Shown here: one piece after another, positions 48,214-56,496 of the stretch
How the letters are laid out: each line of letters starts with the position of its first letter
Position numbering within the stretch: position 1 is the stretch's first letter
Assembly (NCBI GenBank): GCA_965227145.1
Contig: OZ245730.1
Location: 930,001-994,000, forward strand
DNA from: JACKAQ01 sp965227145
Lineage (GTDB): Bacteria; Calditrichota; Calditrichia; RBG-13-44-9; J075
Reading direction: 5' to 3'
DNA length: 64,000 nucleotides
Notes under the pieces: model-generated
Told to the model about the DNA's origin: nothing
Database searches by the model: none
The model's input: only the letters and a program-made list of their open reading frames with translations
Position numbers and translations under genes: made by a program

Positions 48214-48867
48214 GTGGCAGAACATCCCAAATATGATTTGATTATTTACGATCTGGACGGCACGCTGGTGGATACGCTCGGCGATTTAACGGCGTCGGTC
48301 AATCACGTGCTGGCAAGTCATCAACGTCCGTTGCTGAGCATCGCAACGGTTCGGGAACTGGTTGGTGATGGCGCCCGCAAATTGCTCGAACGAGCGCTGG
48401 AAACGAACGATCGGGAAATCGTGGAAAATGGGCTGGCAATGTTTGGCGAACATTATCTGGCAAATGTTTGCGTCCATTCGCGAATGTATGAAACGGTGGC
48501 GGAAACGCTGCCCAAACTCACCGGCAAAAAACAGGCGATTTTCACCAATAAACCAGTAAAATACGCTTTCCCCTTGCTGGAACAGTTGGGTATCGGGCAA
48601 TATTTTGATGCTGTGATCGGCGGTGGGATGGAAATTCCGCTGAAACCTGCACCGGATGGGATTGTTTATCTGTGCCAGAAACTGGGTGTGCCGCCGCATC
48701 GCACGGTGATGGTAGGGGATAGCGCAACCGATATTCTCGCGGGAAAATCCGCCGGAACGGCAACGGTTGCGGTCACATTCGGCTTCCGGCAGGCTGAGCA
48801 ACTCCGCAAATTTGACCCGGATTTTATCATTGACCGGTTTGCGGATTTGTTGGGAATTGTTGAATAG
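48214..48867 (+). CDS. gph: HAD-family phosphatase, phosphoglycolate phosphatase-like
   Basis: 217 residues from a GTG at 48214, with GAGGG six bases upstream; the frame is open another 66 codons back, but that part covers repeated sequence (GCACGTTGAGCG, AAACGTGCAC) and is probably not translated. Motif I is YDLDGTLVDTLGD, motif II IFTNKPVKYA, and motif III/IV VGDSATDILAGKSAG. It matches the phosphoglycolate phosphatase subfamily, which removes 2-phosphoglycolate from DNA repair or metabolism. The gph symbol is by family; exact substrate is not proven. Confidence 0.85.
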   Translation: MAEHPKYDLIIYDLDGTLVDTLGDLTASVNHVLASHQRPLLSIATVRELVGDGARKLLERALETNDREIVENGLAMFGEHYLANVCVHSRMYETVAETLPKLTGKKQAIFTNKPVKYAFPLLEQLGIGQYFDAVIGGGMEIPLKPAPDGIVYLCQKLGVPPHRTVMVGDSATDILAGKSAGTATVAVTFGFRQAEQLRKFDPDFIIDRFADLLGIVE

Positions 48868-48885
48868 TCGAAATGTGTATCAGAT

Positions 48886-49060
48886 AACTGATGTTACGCG
48901 ATGATAGCGAATTAGCATCCTGAGTAGCGCAAAGCGCGTATCGAAGGGTGCGGAATTCCGGTAAACAACCGTACCCCCTTCGACAAGCTCAGGACGGTGC
49001 TTCGATATGCCCCTTTGGGGCTAATCAGGTGTGATTTTGATTTACTGCATAACATCAGTT
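48886..49060. mobile_element. MITE-like element copy B
   Basis: 175 bp bounded by AACTGATGTTACGC (48886-48899) and GCATAACATCAGTT (49047-49060), 14-base inverted ends with one mismatch. The interior is the same imperfect palindrome as copies A and C, with GTATCGAAGGGTGCGG facing ACCCCCTTCGACAAGC. No ORF. Confidence 0.75.
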
Positions 49061-49143
49061 GGATAACATGGACAACATAGGGAATCTAAACCGTCAGTAA
49101 AAAATTAAGTCCGGTGTATTCCCGGAGCCATTTATCACTTTTA

Positions 49144-49412
49144 CATTTTGCAGAACGGACGCCCGTTGTCGTTATACACCATTGCGAATTGCAAAACGGG
49201 TTCCTGATTTAGATAATCGTGTTTGCAAAATGAAAAACGGACGCCCGAAATCGTTGGTCAAATGTGCATTTTGCAGAACAGATTCCTGAAATGAAAAGTC
49301 GCTTTTGCAAATTGCAAAGTGGACACTCGACATCAACAGTCGCCATTGCAAATTGCAAAATGGATTCCCGAAATCGAAAGTCGGTTTAGCATTTCGCAAA
49401 ATGGATGATTGA
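49144..49412. repeat. Degenerate 41-bp minisatellite, about seven units
   Basis: The word GCAAAATGGA or a variant recurs at 49150, 49191, 49232, 49273, 49314, 49355 and 49396, exactly 41 bases apart. Between the words, variants of TTCCCGAAATCG-AAGTCG alternate with GACGCCCG. A 41-base period shifts frame each unit, so the short frames here are not real genes. No spacers are separate from the unit, so it is not CRISPR. Confidence 0.75.
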
Positions 49413-49568
49413 GTGAATAACTTGCAATCGCATGCTGCAAAATCATTTTGATGGCTATTTCAACGCCTGTGGATTGAGCCGTTGGTGTGATTTTTTCATA
49501 ATCAGGCGTTTGTGAATCCGGCTGCGGTGCTGGCACGCAGATGACTCCGGAAATGTGTAACGGCGTTG

Positions 49569-50555
49569 CTACGGGTGAGATTTGCCATCCTGCATTGCAA
49601 TAATCTTTTTGAAAAACGTTGTGGTGTATTGCTGAAGTTTACGCCGGTCATGCCCGACGCCTTCAATTAACAGAAAATCCACATTTGCTCCCGATGCGCG
49701 GTAGATCGCTTCTGCCGCCGACCACCGGGATAACGGGTCGGGACCAAATAAGCGATCAACCACTGCCGCAGCGTCTTCATCCCAGCCGTCCCGGAAATCA
49801 ACCGAATCGTTATCATCCCGGCTTCCCATAACCAATAATTGATGCACCTCGCGATAGGCTGTGCTGTCAAAAGGTTCGCCGGTGAGTGTTTCGATATCGG
49901 CAATGCCGATGGGATAGGGAAGCGCTGTATTATTGTAAACAGAGATAGGGGCAATTGGCCAGCCACCGGGTGACCCCGCTGCAACTGCCAACACCCGCCC
50001 GGGGTGCAGGGCGGTAAAGCGGTTGGCAAACATCCCGCTTGCGGAAAAACCCTGTATCAGAATTTTGGGGTGTGTCGGGATTCCCGCATGGTTTAATACT
50101 GCGCGAGCGTGTTCAATCATGTTCAGCAATTGGATATCCAAACGGCGGAGATCGGGGCGTTGGGTTGTCAGCACATCCCGGTCGAGGGCGTGGGTATAAA
50201 TGTGCCAATCTTGTGCCGGACGGATAAACGCCGGAACCAATAATATTACCCCAAGCTCATCCGCAAGAAAGTGACGCCCAAATCCTGTCCACCAGGCATC
50301 ATCGAGATGTGTTGCCGGATCGTCTGAATTTATCCCGGAGTTATTGGGTTGAATCAACAACAATGCGGGGTTGCCGCGCTTAATAGCATCCTTTGCCGTT
50401 GGGGATACATATAGATAAAAATCCGCATGATACCCTTTTCCGGGGTTTGCCGCAAAGTGTTTAACCCGGAAATAATAGGGGGCAATAAAATAAATGGCGA
50501 TTACCAACAATAAAGCAACCACTGCCAATGCCGCATAACTCAACTTTTTGAACAT
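49569..50555 (-). CDS. Membrane-anchored alpha/beta hydrolase
   Basis: 328 residues. An N-terminal hydrophobic segment (about 7-30) anchors or exports the protein. The nucleophile motif GFSASG near residue 168 fits an alpha/beta hydrolase, and DFLLIEGVGHDRRKLQQY near 300 supplies the catalytic His; the Asp could be within SRDDNDSVD near 245. Its fold and spacing resemble esterases or PHB-depolymerase-like proteins. The substrate is unknown. It stands alone, flanked by the minisatellite and a MITE-like element. Confidence 0.78.
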   Translation of the reverse strand: MFKKLSYAALAVVALLLVIAIYFIAPYYFRVKHFAANPGKGYHADFYLYVSPTAKDAIKRGNPALLLIQPNNSGINSDDPATHLDDAWWTGFGRHFLADELGVILLVPAFIRPAQDWHIYTHALDRDVLTTQRPDLRRLDIQLLNMIEHARAVLNHAGIPTHPKILIQGFSASGMFANRFTALHPGRVLAVAAGSPGGWPIAPISVYNNTALPYPIGIADIETLTGEPFDSTAYREVHQLLVMGSRDDNDSVDFRDGWDEDAAAVVDRLFGPDPLSRWSAAEAIYRASGANVDFLLIEGVGHDRRKLQQYTTTFFKKIIAMQDGKSHP

Positions 50556-50650
50556 GATTTTTTCCGTTTTTCCTGTCCATACGCTAAACGGGAAAAAATG
50601 GTTGCGGTAGCTGTATTAACTGGTAGCCTTGTGTTGAATGGTGTGTAAAT

Positions 50651-51032
50651 AACTGACGTTATGCATTTTAGCCACAGAGCCACAAGAGATGCTATAAAAA
50701 ATTTGGTAGTGGTAGATATTGAGTGATTTGATATACCATAAAGACGGGATTCTTCGTTCCCGGCAAGCCGGGACTTCTCAGAATGACCACGTTGTCATGC
50801 TGATGATCCCGGCTTGCCGGGAGACGAAGCATCTGAGTTTTGAAATATCTACCAAATAGTGACACTACCAAATATTTAAACAGACGGTTTGAGAAGAAAA
50901 GGTTATTATCATCATCAAAAACAAGCGTTTATAAAGAAAAAGTTAGCTGTAATATTTCTCTGTGATTCTCCGTGACTCTTGCCGAAGGCACCACTTCGTG
51001 GGTGGCAAAAACTGTTTATGCGTAACATCAGT
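50651..51032. mobile_element. MITE-like element copy D, with a nested inverted element
   Basis: 382 bp bounded by AACTGACGTTATGC (50651-50664) and GCGTAACATCAGT (51020-51032), the same ends as copies A to C, but with a different interior. Inside, an inverted pair from TTTGGTAGT near 50700 to ACTACCAAAT near 50870 encloses CCCGGCAAGCCGGGA and its partner. A GCCACAGAGCCACA word is shared with the repeat at 25.8 kb. No ORF. The remaining 51033-51377 holds no gene. Confidence 0.65.
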
Positions 51033-51377
51033 AAATACGATCATCGATGATCATTACCGGCTTATATTTTCTTTAAACTATTGTCAAAAACAATTTTTTG
51101 TAATATCTTTCACATGTCTGTTGTTAGTTAGCCCCCAAAAGTATAAAAAATATTAACAGGATAACTGCGTGTCCGGTGCTATTGGATAATGTCGTTTAAT
51201 TTCTGGCGGGTCATCATTATCCGTTATCCGTCTTTTACAGACCTCATTACCTATTTAATGATACGTGAATTAATGTGGCGTTTTTTGATGAATTTGAATA
51301 CAACTCTGGTTGTCAGATCTTACCCCCATAATCCTTCTTTCCTAAAAGGTGAGGGGGAATATATTAGGAACCGAACA

Positions 51378-51755
51378 ATGAAAAATTTCCAATGGGTTTT
51401 GACACTAATATTCTTACTCCTGCTCATTTCCGGCTGCGAAAAGGAAACATACAAGGTAGAATATTCGATCACATCCCACTTGAATATTTTACCGGCAAAT
51501 ATAACCTACATCGATGAAAACCAGGATGAACAGAGCCTGCAGCTCCACTCTATACCATGGACTTATGCGTTTTCCGGTGATGAAGGTATGGAGTTCCGGC
51601 TATCGGCAAAGCTCGTTCCGGTTGGCAACAACGCGTTAATCGGCGTCGATACGCTGAAGTTAAAAATAATGGTCAACGGCTCCGTTCTAAAGGAAGCAGT
51701 CGGGTTCATAGACGGCGGCGGCTCTGACGTGGTCATTGTCAGCGGCAAGTTGTGA
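51378..51755 (+). CDS. Small lipoprotein, MmpS-like beta domain
   Basis: 125 residues from ATG at 51378, with AGGA eight bases upstream. The signal peptide ends in LLISGC, a lipobox, so Cys20 is probably lipidated. The mature part contains ITYIDENQDEQSL and LHSIPWTYAF, the ITY...LPW-type pattern of MmpS-like small beta-sandwich domains, with no catalytic residues visible. Function is unknown; envelope assembly or binding is a guess. It opens the AT-rich island and is followed after 218 bases by the nuclease gene, so it may not belong to that operon. Confidence 0.75.
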   Translation: MKNFQWVLTLIFLLLLISGCEKETYKVEYSITSHLNILPANITYIDENQDEQSLQLHSIPWTYAFSGDEGMEFRLSAKLVPVGNNALIGVDTLKLKIMVNGSVLKEAVGFIDGGGSDVVIVSGKL

Positions 51756-51973
51756 TAGAATTTGCCCGTTTTGTAATATTTTCCCCCGCATTACCCCAAA
51801 TATTTGTTTGCCTAAGGCGTTATTTCTGCTATATTTCCCCATCATTAAAATAAGTAAATCCCAGAAATTTTGATTTGAGCCAGCGGGATGCTGTTATTGT
51901 GATGTGTATTTTTGTCTGGTGGTCGTGTTGTATTAGACTGATTTAAATTTTCGAAAAATTAAAATATCAAGTC

Positions 51974-52645
51974 ATGAATTCAGAACGTCTATTAAAATTT
52001 GTAGAAATTTACAATAGCTTTAAATCTTCCCAAAAGGATGCAAAGCTCTACGTATTAGACGCCTTTTTAGAACGTTATGCTTTAAAGGTTAACAACTTAA
52101 GGCGCTCATCGGTTTTGCAGTTTAATTCGCATGACATTTTATCTCGGCCCAAAGGAGAGCTACGACAAAGCAATATTCTGGCATGGTTATTAAATTTTAG
52201 AGAGTCTCATTGTGAGGGTGACAGATTTATAAAAATATTCTTAAAAGCAGCAGGTATAGATACAACTGAATTAGATCTTAAAAGCTATAGAATCAGGCAG
52301 GAATATGTCGGATTAGAGTCAATAGTTGATATTGTGATCTACAAACGAGGTAATTTTATAATCTATATCGAAAACAAAATACTTTCGGGAGAAGGCAAAA
52401 ATCAGGTTGATCGCGAATACAACGATTTAATTCGGGCAGCGAAGTCACTCTGGATAGATTCAAAAAGTATGTATGCCATATTTCTGACGCCAGATGGTAA
52501 GAGCCCAACTAATGGCAATCCGAAACATTGGATATGTCTATCTTATAATACTATTTTCGAAATTTTATCTAAGGAACTTGAAAGTATCAAGAGTCAGAAA
52601 CTCCGTTACTTTTTATGTGATTGGATGAACTCAAACATTTGGTAA
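51974..52645 (+). CDS. PD-(D/E)XK nuclease superfamily protein (PDDEXK_4-like)
   Basis: 223 residues. RPKGELRQSNILAWLLN near residue 60 provides the early Glu and the SxxLAWLL helix of the PDDEXK_4 family. IVDIVIYKRGNFIIYIENKI near 118-137 contains the Asp, then the Glu and Lys of the D-x(n)-ExK core, and GKNQVDREY gives the following Gln. A metal-dependent endonuclease is expected. Base composition is AT-rich, unlike the flanking housekeeping genes, which suggests transfer. It is followed by an unknown gene only four bases downstream, so the two form a tight pair. Related families are common in defence islands, but no further known partner such as a methyltransferase is visible. Confidence 0.78.
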   Translation: MNSERLLKFVEIYNSFKSSQKDAKLYVLDAFLERYALKVNNLRRSSVLQFNSHDILSRPKGELRQSNILAWLLNFRESHCEGDRFIKIFLKAAGIDTTELDLKSYRIRQEYVGLESIVDIVIYKRGNFIIYIENKILSGEGKNQVDREYNDLIRAAKSLWIDSKSMYAIFLTPDGKSPTNGNPKHWICLSYNTIFEILSKELESIKSQKLRYFLCDWMNSNIW

Positions 52646-52649
52646 GAAA

Positions 52650-53201
52650 ATGGATTTTTTTTCAGACGAAAGTAAATTGTTGCTAAGGCATTGGGACACG
52701 ATTGAGCAAATTTTATTCGCCGAACGCAGGCTACGAACAGAATGTGCTGAAATTCTTAGTAAATTTGAGGGTGTTCTCAAAAGTGAGCCTTGGTGGTCGG
52801 ACTCATGGGTATTTGAGCGCCACGACTATGCTCAAATTTACATAAGCAGGCGTGAATGGTTTGTTAAGGACAATTATTATGTTTGGATAGGAATGGAACA
52901 GTTTGTACCTGAACGAATCTTTGGTTCTGAATCGTCACCCTATTTGTATGTATGGGTGCCGAAAGAATATCAAAGGTTGGTTATCCCAATTTCGAAAATG
53001 CTAGAAGAAAACTTCGATACAATTGAGGGTAATTTTGACACCAAGGCAAATGGATTTATCGTGAGGGAGCCGCTTGTAAAATGCCTGCCAGAGCAACTTG
53101 AAGATTTTAATATCATCATTCTTGAAAGGATAAAAAAGTTTTTTAGGTTTTATGCAGAATGTGGTGATCAAATTGCAAGTATAATTAATGTTACTTTATA
53201 A
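52650..53201 (+). CDS. Unknown protein paired with the PD-(D/E)XK nuclease
   Basis: 183 residues, cytoplasmic, acidic and rich in aromatic residues (SEPWWSDSWVFERHDYAQIY, then YYVWIGMEQF). No membrane segment and no motif I recognise. It starts four bases after the nuclease stop, so translation is probably coupled. It may be a specificity or inhibitor subunit for the nuclease; this comes only from the arrangement. A 116-base gap with a short dispersed-repeat-like stretch precedes the next gene. Confidence 0.7.
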   Translation: MDFFSDESKLLLRHWDTIEQILFAERRLRTECAEILSKFEGVLKSEPWWSDSWVFERHDYAQIYISRREWFVKDNYYVWIGMEQFVPERIFGSESSPYLYVWVPKEYQRLVIPISKMLEENFDTIEGNFDTKANGFIVREPLVKCLPEQLEDFNIIILERIKKFFRFYAECGDQIASIINVTL

Positions 53202-53317
53202 TGAAGTTACGCAGCTGCAAAGGCACAAAGTGCGCGAAGTTTATTTCTGTCATTCCTGATATAGCGAAGTGAAAATCAGAAATCTCTATTGGTCAAATTA
53301 ATTCACGGGTCAATAAA

Positions 53318-54376
53318 TTGTTTATTAACGTCACAGTTTTCATAATCGTACCTTTAATAATTCTAATTTTGTTTTTTTTAGGATTAAAGAGCATTAATAA
53401 TTTTTTTGTAAATATTATTGTTCGGTTGTTTGAAAATGGAAAACAAATAAAGGGTGTTACAAAAATTGGCAATTTTCTGAGATTAATATGCTCAAATAAA
53501 AACTTATTTAGATCACTTATAATCTTAGTAAAGCTACCCTTTTGGATATTTTATATCTCGTGCATTGGTGTTTCTATTTGGGTTTTTGTTGCTTTCTTTA
53601 AAATCGATTATACAATCGATAGTCTAAACAAAACAAATGAATATGTTAAATTAATTGAATTACAAGATAAGTTTATAAATATTAAATATTTAGATGAAAA
53701 TTTAGAAATTTTTCGTATCCAGCTTAATACTAATAACGTGCTTTTTGAGCAACCATTTGAACCAATGAAATATTACAGAGATTCTTATGATTTTTATAAC
53801 GAAGATCGAAACAAGTTAACATCACTATGTCGCGATTTTAATGGATTTAACACTCGTATTCCATTTTCATACTTTGAAAAGTACGTAATTGATAAATATA
53901 AAACTGAAAGTAAAAGTTGGCAAACAATAATGATGCTTCGAGGAATTATTGCTCATCTCGCTAACCGTGTGGATAAAGTTTATCTTTTTGTAAAGGGCTA
54001 TTCAGACACTACTCCAAATGAAGATTGGCGTTTATACTTAAGTAAGGGAGAAATGTATAACGTTATAGAGTATTATGAAGCTTCAAACAGTTTATATACA
54101 ACATATGAAATTAATCCTCAGATGAAAAAGATGGTCAACCTACCTTTGGATAAAAATTTACCGAAAAATATGTATTCTAATGCAGACCTACCCTTATTGA
54201 GGGCAAAGTTTGTTCAAGAAAAGTATATAAATGAGTTTTTGAAAGAATGTACAAACATAGAGTTCGAGTCGGGTATCTTAGAGGGTCAAGTTCTTAATAA
54301 AAGTATTGAGCAAATGAGGAATGTTGAAGTTTTTATTGCTGTAAAGCGTAATTTGTTTAACAAATTAGTTGATTAA
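53318..54376 (+). CDS. Unknown membrane protein, two N-terminal helices
   Basis: 352 residues, starting with a TTG at 53318 for lack of a better start; no ribosome site is clear. Helices lie at about 5-30 and 75-95, the rest is hydrophilic, with no enzyme motif visible. Codon use is strongly AT-rich. It is in the same direction as the nuclease pair and the following small membrane protein. I do not recognise a family. Confidence 0.62.
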   Translation: MFINVTVFIIVPLIILILFFLGLKSINNFFVNIIVRLFENGKQIKGVTKIGNFLRLICSNKNLFRSLIILVKLPFWIFYISCIGVSIWVFVAFFKIDYTIDSLNKTNEYVKLIELQDKFINIKYLDENLEIFRIQLNTNNVLFEQPFEPMKYYRDSYDFYNEDRNKLTSLCRDFNGFNTRIPFSYFEKYVIDKYKTESKSWQTIMMLRGIIAHLANRVDKVYLFVKGYSDTTPNEDWRLYLSKGEMYNVIEYYEASNSLYTTYEINPQMKKMVNLPLDKNLPKNMYSNADLPLLRAKFVQEKYINEFLKECTNIEFESGILEGQVLNKSIEQMRNVEVFIAVKRNLFNKLVD

Positions 54377-54397
54377 AACAATTTGTTGCCCCAAACT

Positions 54398-54835
54398 ATG
54401 AAAATTTACACATCCATAATCTTATGCTTAGGGCTTATTGTAATTGGATTTCTTGTAATTAAACAATGGAAATCCGATATAAAACACATATCTGGATGCG
54501 GAATAGGTAATAAAGCCTATAGAATATGGTTATATATCATTTTTGCTTTAAGTTATTTGTATTTAGCTCTCGGAGGTTATTATTTAATTTTCAGTAATGA
54601 AGTTCAATCTCAGTATGAAGAACTTCTTTATTTGATTATCGGTGCGGTATTATCAATATACATTTTCCAAACTTTAACACCATCTTTCGGTTTAAAAATG
54701 TTTATTATTATAGGATTTTTTTTTCTTCCAATATTCACAATTTTCTACCTTGAATCTAATGGCTATAATTTAACGATGATCTATATAATTATTCGTGATA
54801 TTATAGAAAATGTTAAAAAGTTGTCTTCAGACTAA
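54398..54835 (+). CDS. Unknown small four-helix membrane protein
   Basis: 145 residues from ATG at 54398; TTG at 54383 is an alternative. Four hydrophobic segments at about 4-22, 45-65, 75-95 and 100-118 suggest an integral membrane protein. It follows the 352-residue membrane protein after about 20 bases and is probably cotranscribed. No family recognised. Confidence 0.55.
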   Translation: MKIYTSIILCLGLIVIGFLVIKQWKSDIKHISGCGIGNKAYRIWLYIIFALSYLYLALGGYYLIFSNEVQSQYEELLYLIIGAVLSIYIFQTLTPSFGLKMFIIIGFFFLPIFTIFYLESNGYNLTMIYIIIRDIIENVKKLSSD

Positions 54836-55327
54836 CTTTTATTTCCTGCCATTTATTTCTATTGAACTCGTAATTATATTACTTGGTTTTACACACATTT
54901 TTAAGCCCTCCGCTCCGAAAAGTTCAACGTCTCGGCAGTCTAGGTCACCGCATCTGTCCGGGATCTGGTAAACTGCATATAGCAGGCAGCAGGCAATGAC
55001 TGACCTTTCCAAATGCATTTTAAGATTTTTAACCGCACATTTTCCACGAACAGGGCGACATTTCCCGTTCCGGGGTGCTGCCGGATCTCTGCTTTGTGGT
55101 TATCGCTGATGACTGAATCCTTGTGGCACTCGATATAATCAATTCCCCTGATTTTCCTGATGAACAGATCCCAAATGGGTGGGTAATTCCCCGGTATCAC
55201 ACACAATTGCCGGGGTTGAAGCAATTTTTTTTCGAAAACCCCTAACTTTTTGCTAAACATTCCGCGCCAGCTTCCGAATACTTGATTCACATACACAAAT
55301 ATTATAATCTAACACGGAGGTTTCACC
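54836..55327. other. Intergenic region, about 490 bp
   Basis: A minus-strand frame of 118 codons (54940-55296) has no signal, domain or clear ribosome site and could be a decayed gene or chance. No other feature is visible. Confidence 0.4.
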
Positions 55328-56017
55328 ATGGATATTAATCGCTTATTCAAGAACCCGTTTTCGGCTGCGCATATTACCCATCCGAAAATATTCAAGTTTG
55401 GTGAAGATCACATCCAGCGATTAAACGCCAACAATGTAGCGGCGGATTTGGCAGATACGATCACTGCCACCACAAACCTGTTCGATGATTTTGCAGCGGC
55501 GTTAACGGTTGAAGATAAAAGCTTCATCCGTCAGCAGGCGCTTACCCAAACCATGAACGAGACACTTGTCGATTTCAAAAATGAGATTCGCCGTGAAGAG
55601 GGGTTGGTTCGTTCCATCTGGAGCGGCAATTCAGCGGTGTATAAAGAGTTCTTTCCGCGCGGGATTACGGAGTATAACACCGCAAAGTTGTCCAATGCAG
55701 AAGTGTTGATGTCCCGCTTTGTAGCAACCGCAACGGATTATGTTGCCACATTGGGTCAGCCATTTGTGGATAAGTTCACTCAATTGCAAACGACATTCGT
55801 AGATGCCCGCAAAGCCCAGTTACAGCAGTTTGGTGAGGTTGCCGAGGCGAAATCCGCCACCCGCGAAAAGCGGCAGGTGCTGGAAACCCAACTGGTTCAA
55901 AATATTTATACGTTGGGCATGAAATATCCCGCCAACCCGAATCGTGGCAAGGATTTTTTTGATATGTCCATCCTTCGCCGCCCGAAGCGTGCGAAAAATG
56001 AAGCCGGTGAGGTGTAA
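55328..56017 (+). CDS. Conserved-looking hypothetical protein, mainly helical
   Basis: 229 residues, with a strong ribosome site GGAGG seven bases before ATG. The protein is hydrophilic and helical, with no signal peptide or membrane segment. It has no motif I can name. Its base composition is like the housekeeping genes, unlike the AT-rich island to the left, so it is likely native to the chromosome. A terminator hairpin follows at 56098. Confidence 0.68.
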   Translation: MDINRLFKNPFSAAHITHPKIFKFGEDHIQRLNANNVAADLADTITATTNLFDDFAAALTVEDKSFIRQQALTQTMNETLVDFKNEIRREEGLVRSIWSGNSAVYKEFFPRGITEYNTAKLSNAEVLMSRFVATATDYVATLGQPFVDKFTQLQTTFVDARKAQLQQFGEVAEAKSATREKRQVLETQLVQNIYTLGMKYPANPNRGKDFFDMSILRRPKRAKNEAGEV

Positions 56018-56040
56018 TTGAGGTTCATCGCGAAATTGGG

Positions 56041-56131
56041 GATTCCTGCATTCGTGACGAATGCGCTCCTTCGGAGCAGGAATGACGGTGTAAACAGAAA
56101 AGGCAGATCAAACGATCTGCCTTTTTTTATT
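56041..56131. repeat. Direct repeat R1 with terminator hairpin
   Basis: About 91 bp, nearly identical to R2 at 56386-56475. It contains GCTCCTTCGGAGC and a strong terminator (56098-56128): AAAAGGCAGATC, loop AAAC, GATCTGCCTTTT and further T. It serves the plus-strand gene ending at 56017. Confidence 0.85.
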
Positions 56132-56132
56132 T

Positions 56133-56332
56133 ACTGATGTTACGCGCAGGTCAAAAAAAATCTCGGAACCAGCATCCTGAGTAACGCCGAAGGCGTGTAT
56201 CGAAGGGTGCGGAATTTCAAGGGGATTGACCGCACCCCCTTCGACAAGCTCAGGACGGTGCTTCGATACGCCCCTTCTGGGCTACTCAGGATGCTAATTT
56301 CCTGACAAATTTAAATTCTGTGTAACATCAGT
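56133..56332. mobile_element. MITE-like element copy C between two direct repeats
   Basis: 200 bp bounded by ACTGATGTTACGC (56133-56145) and GTGTAACATCAGT (56320-56332). Its interior has a perfect 14-base inverted pair, GCATCCTGAGTA-type and GCTACTCAGGATGC, and GTATCGAAG with CTTCGATAC. No ORF. The element lies between the two terminator-bearing direct repeats R1 and R2. Confidence 0.72.
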
Positions 56333-56385
56333 TTGTAAAATCTGTGTTCATTCGTTAAAAATTGTGGCAAAGAAATAGAGTGTGT

Positions 56386-56475
56386 GATTCCTGCCTTCGC
56401 GACGAATGCGCTCCTTCGGAGCAGGAATGACGGTGTAAACAGAAAAGGCAGATCAATCGATCTGCCTTTTTTTAT
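56386..56475. repeat. Direct repeat R2 with terminator hairpin
   Basis: Second copy of R1, about 90 bp. Its hairpin (56443-56472, loop AATC) has a T run on the plus strand and an A run on the minus strand, so it can end transcription from both sides; the minus-strand hybrid kinase gene ends at 56497. Confidence 0.85.
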
Positions 56476-56496
56476 TCGAAAAATGTCAAATGTGCG

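Noticed and set aside
54940..55296. 118-codon minus-strand frame
   Set aside because: No domain, signal or ribosome site; kept only as a note in the intergenic entry.
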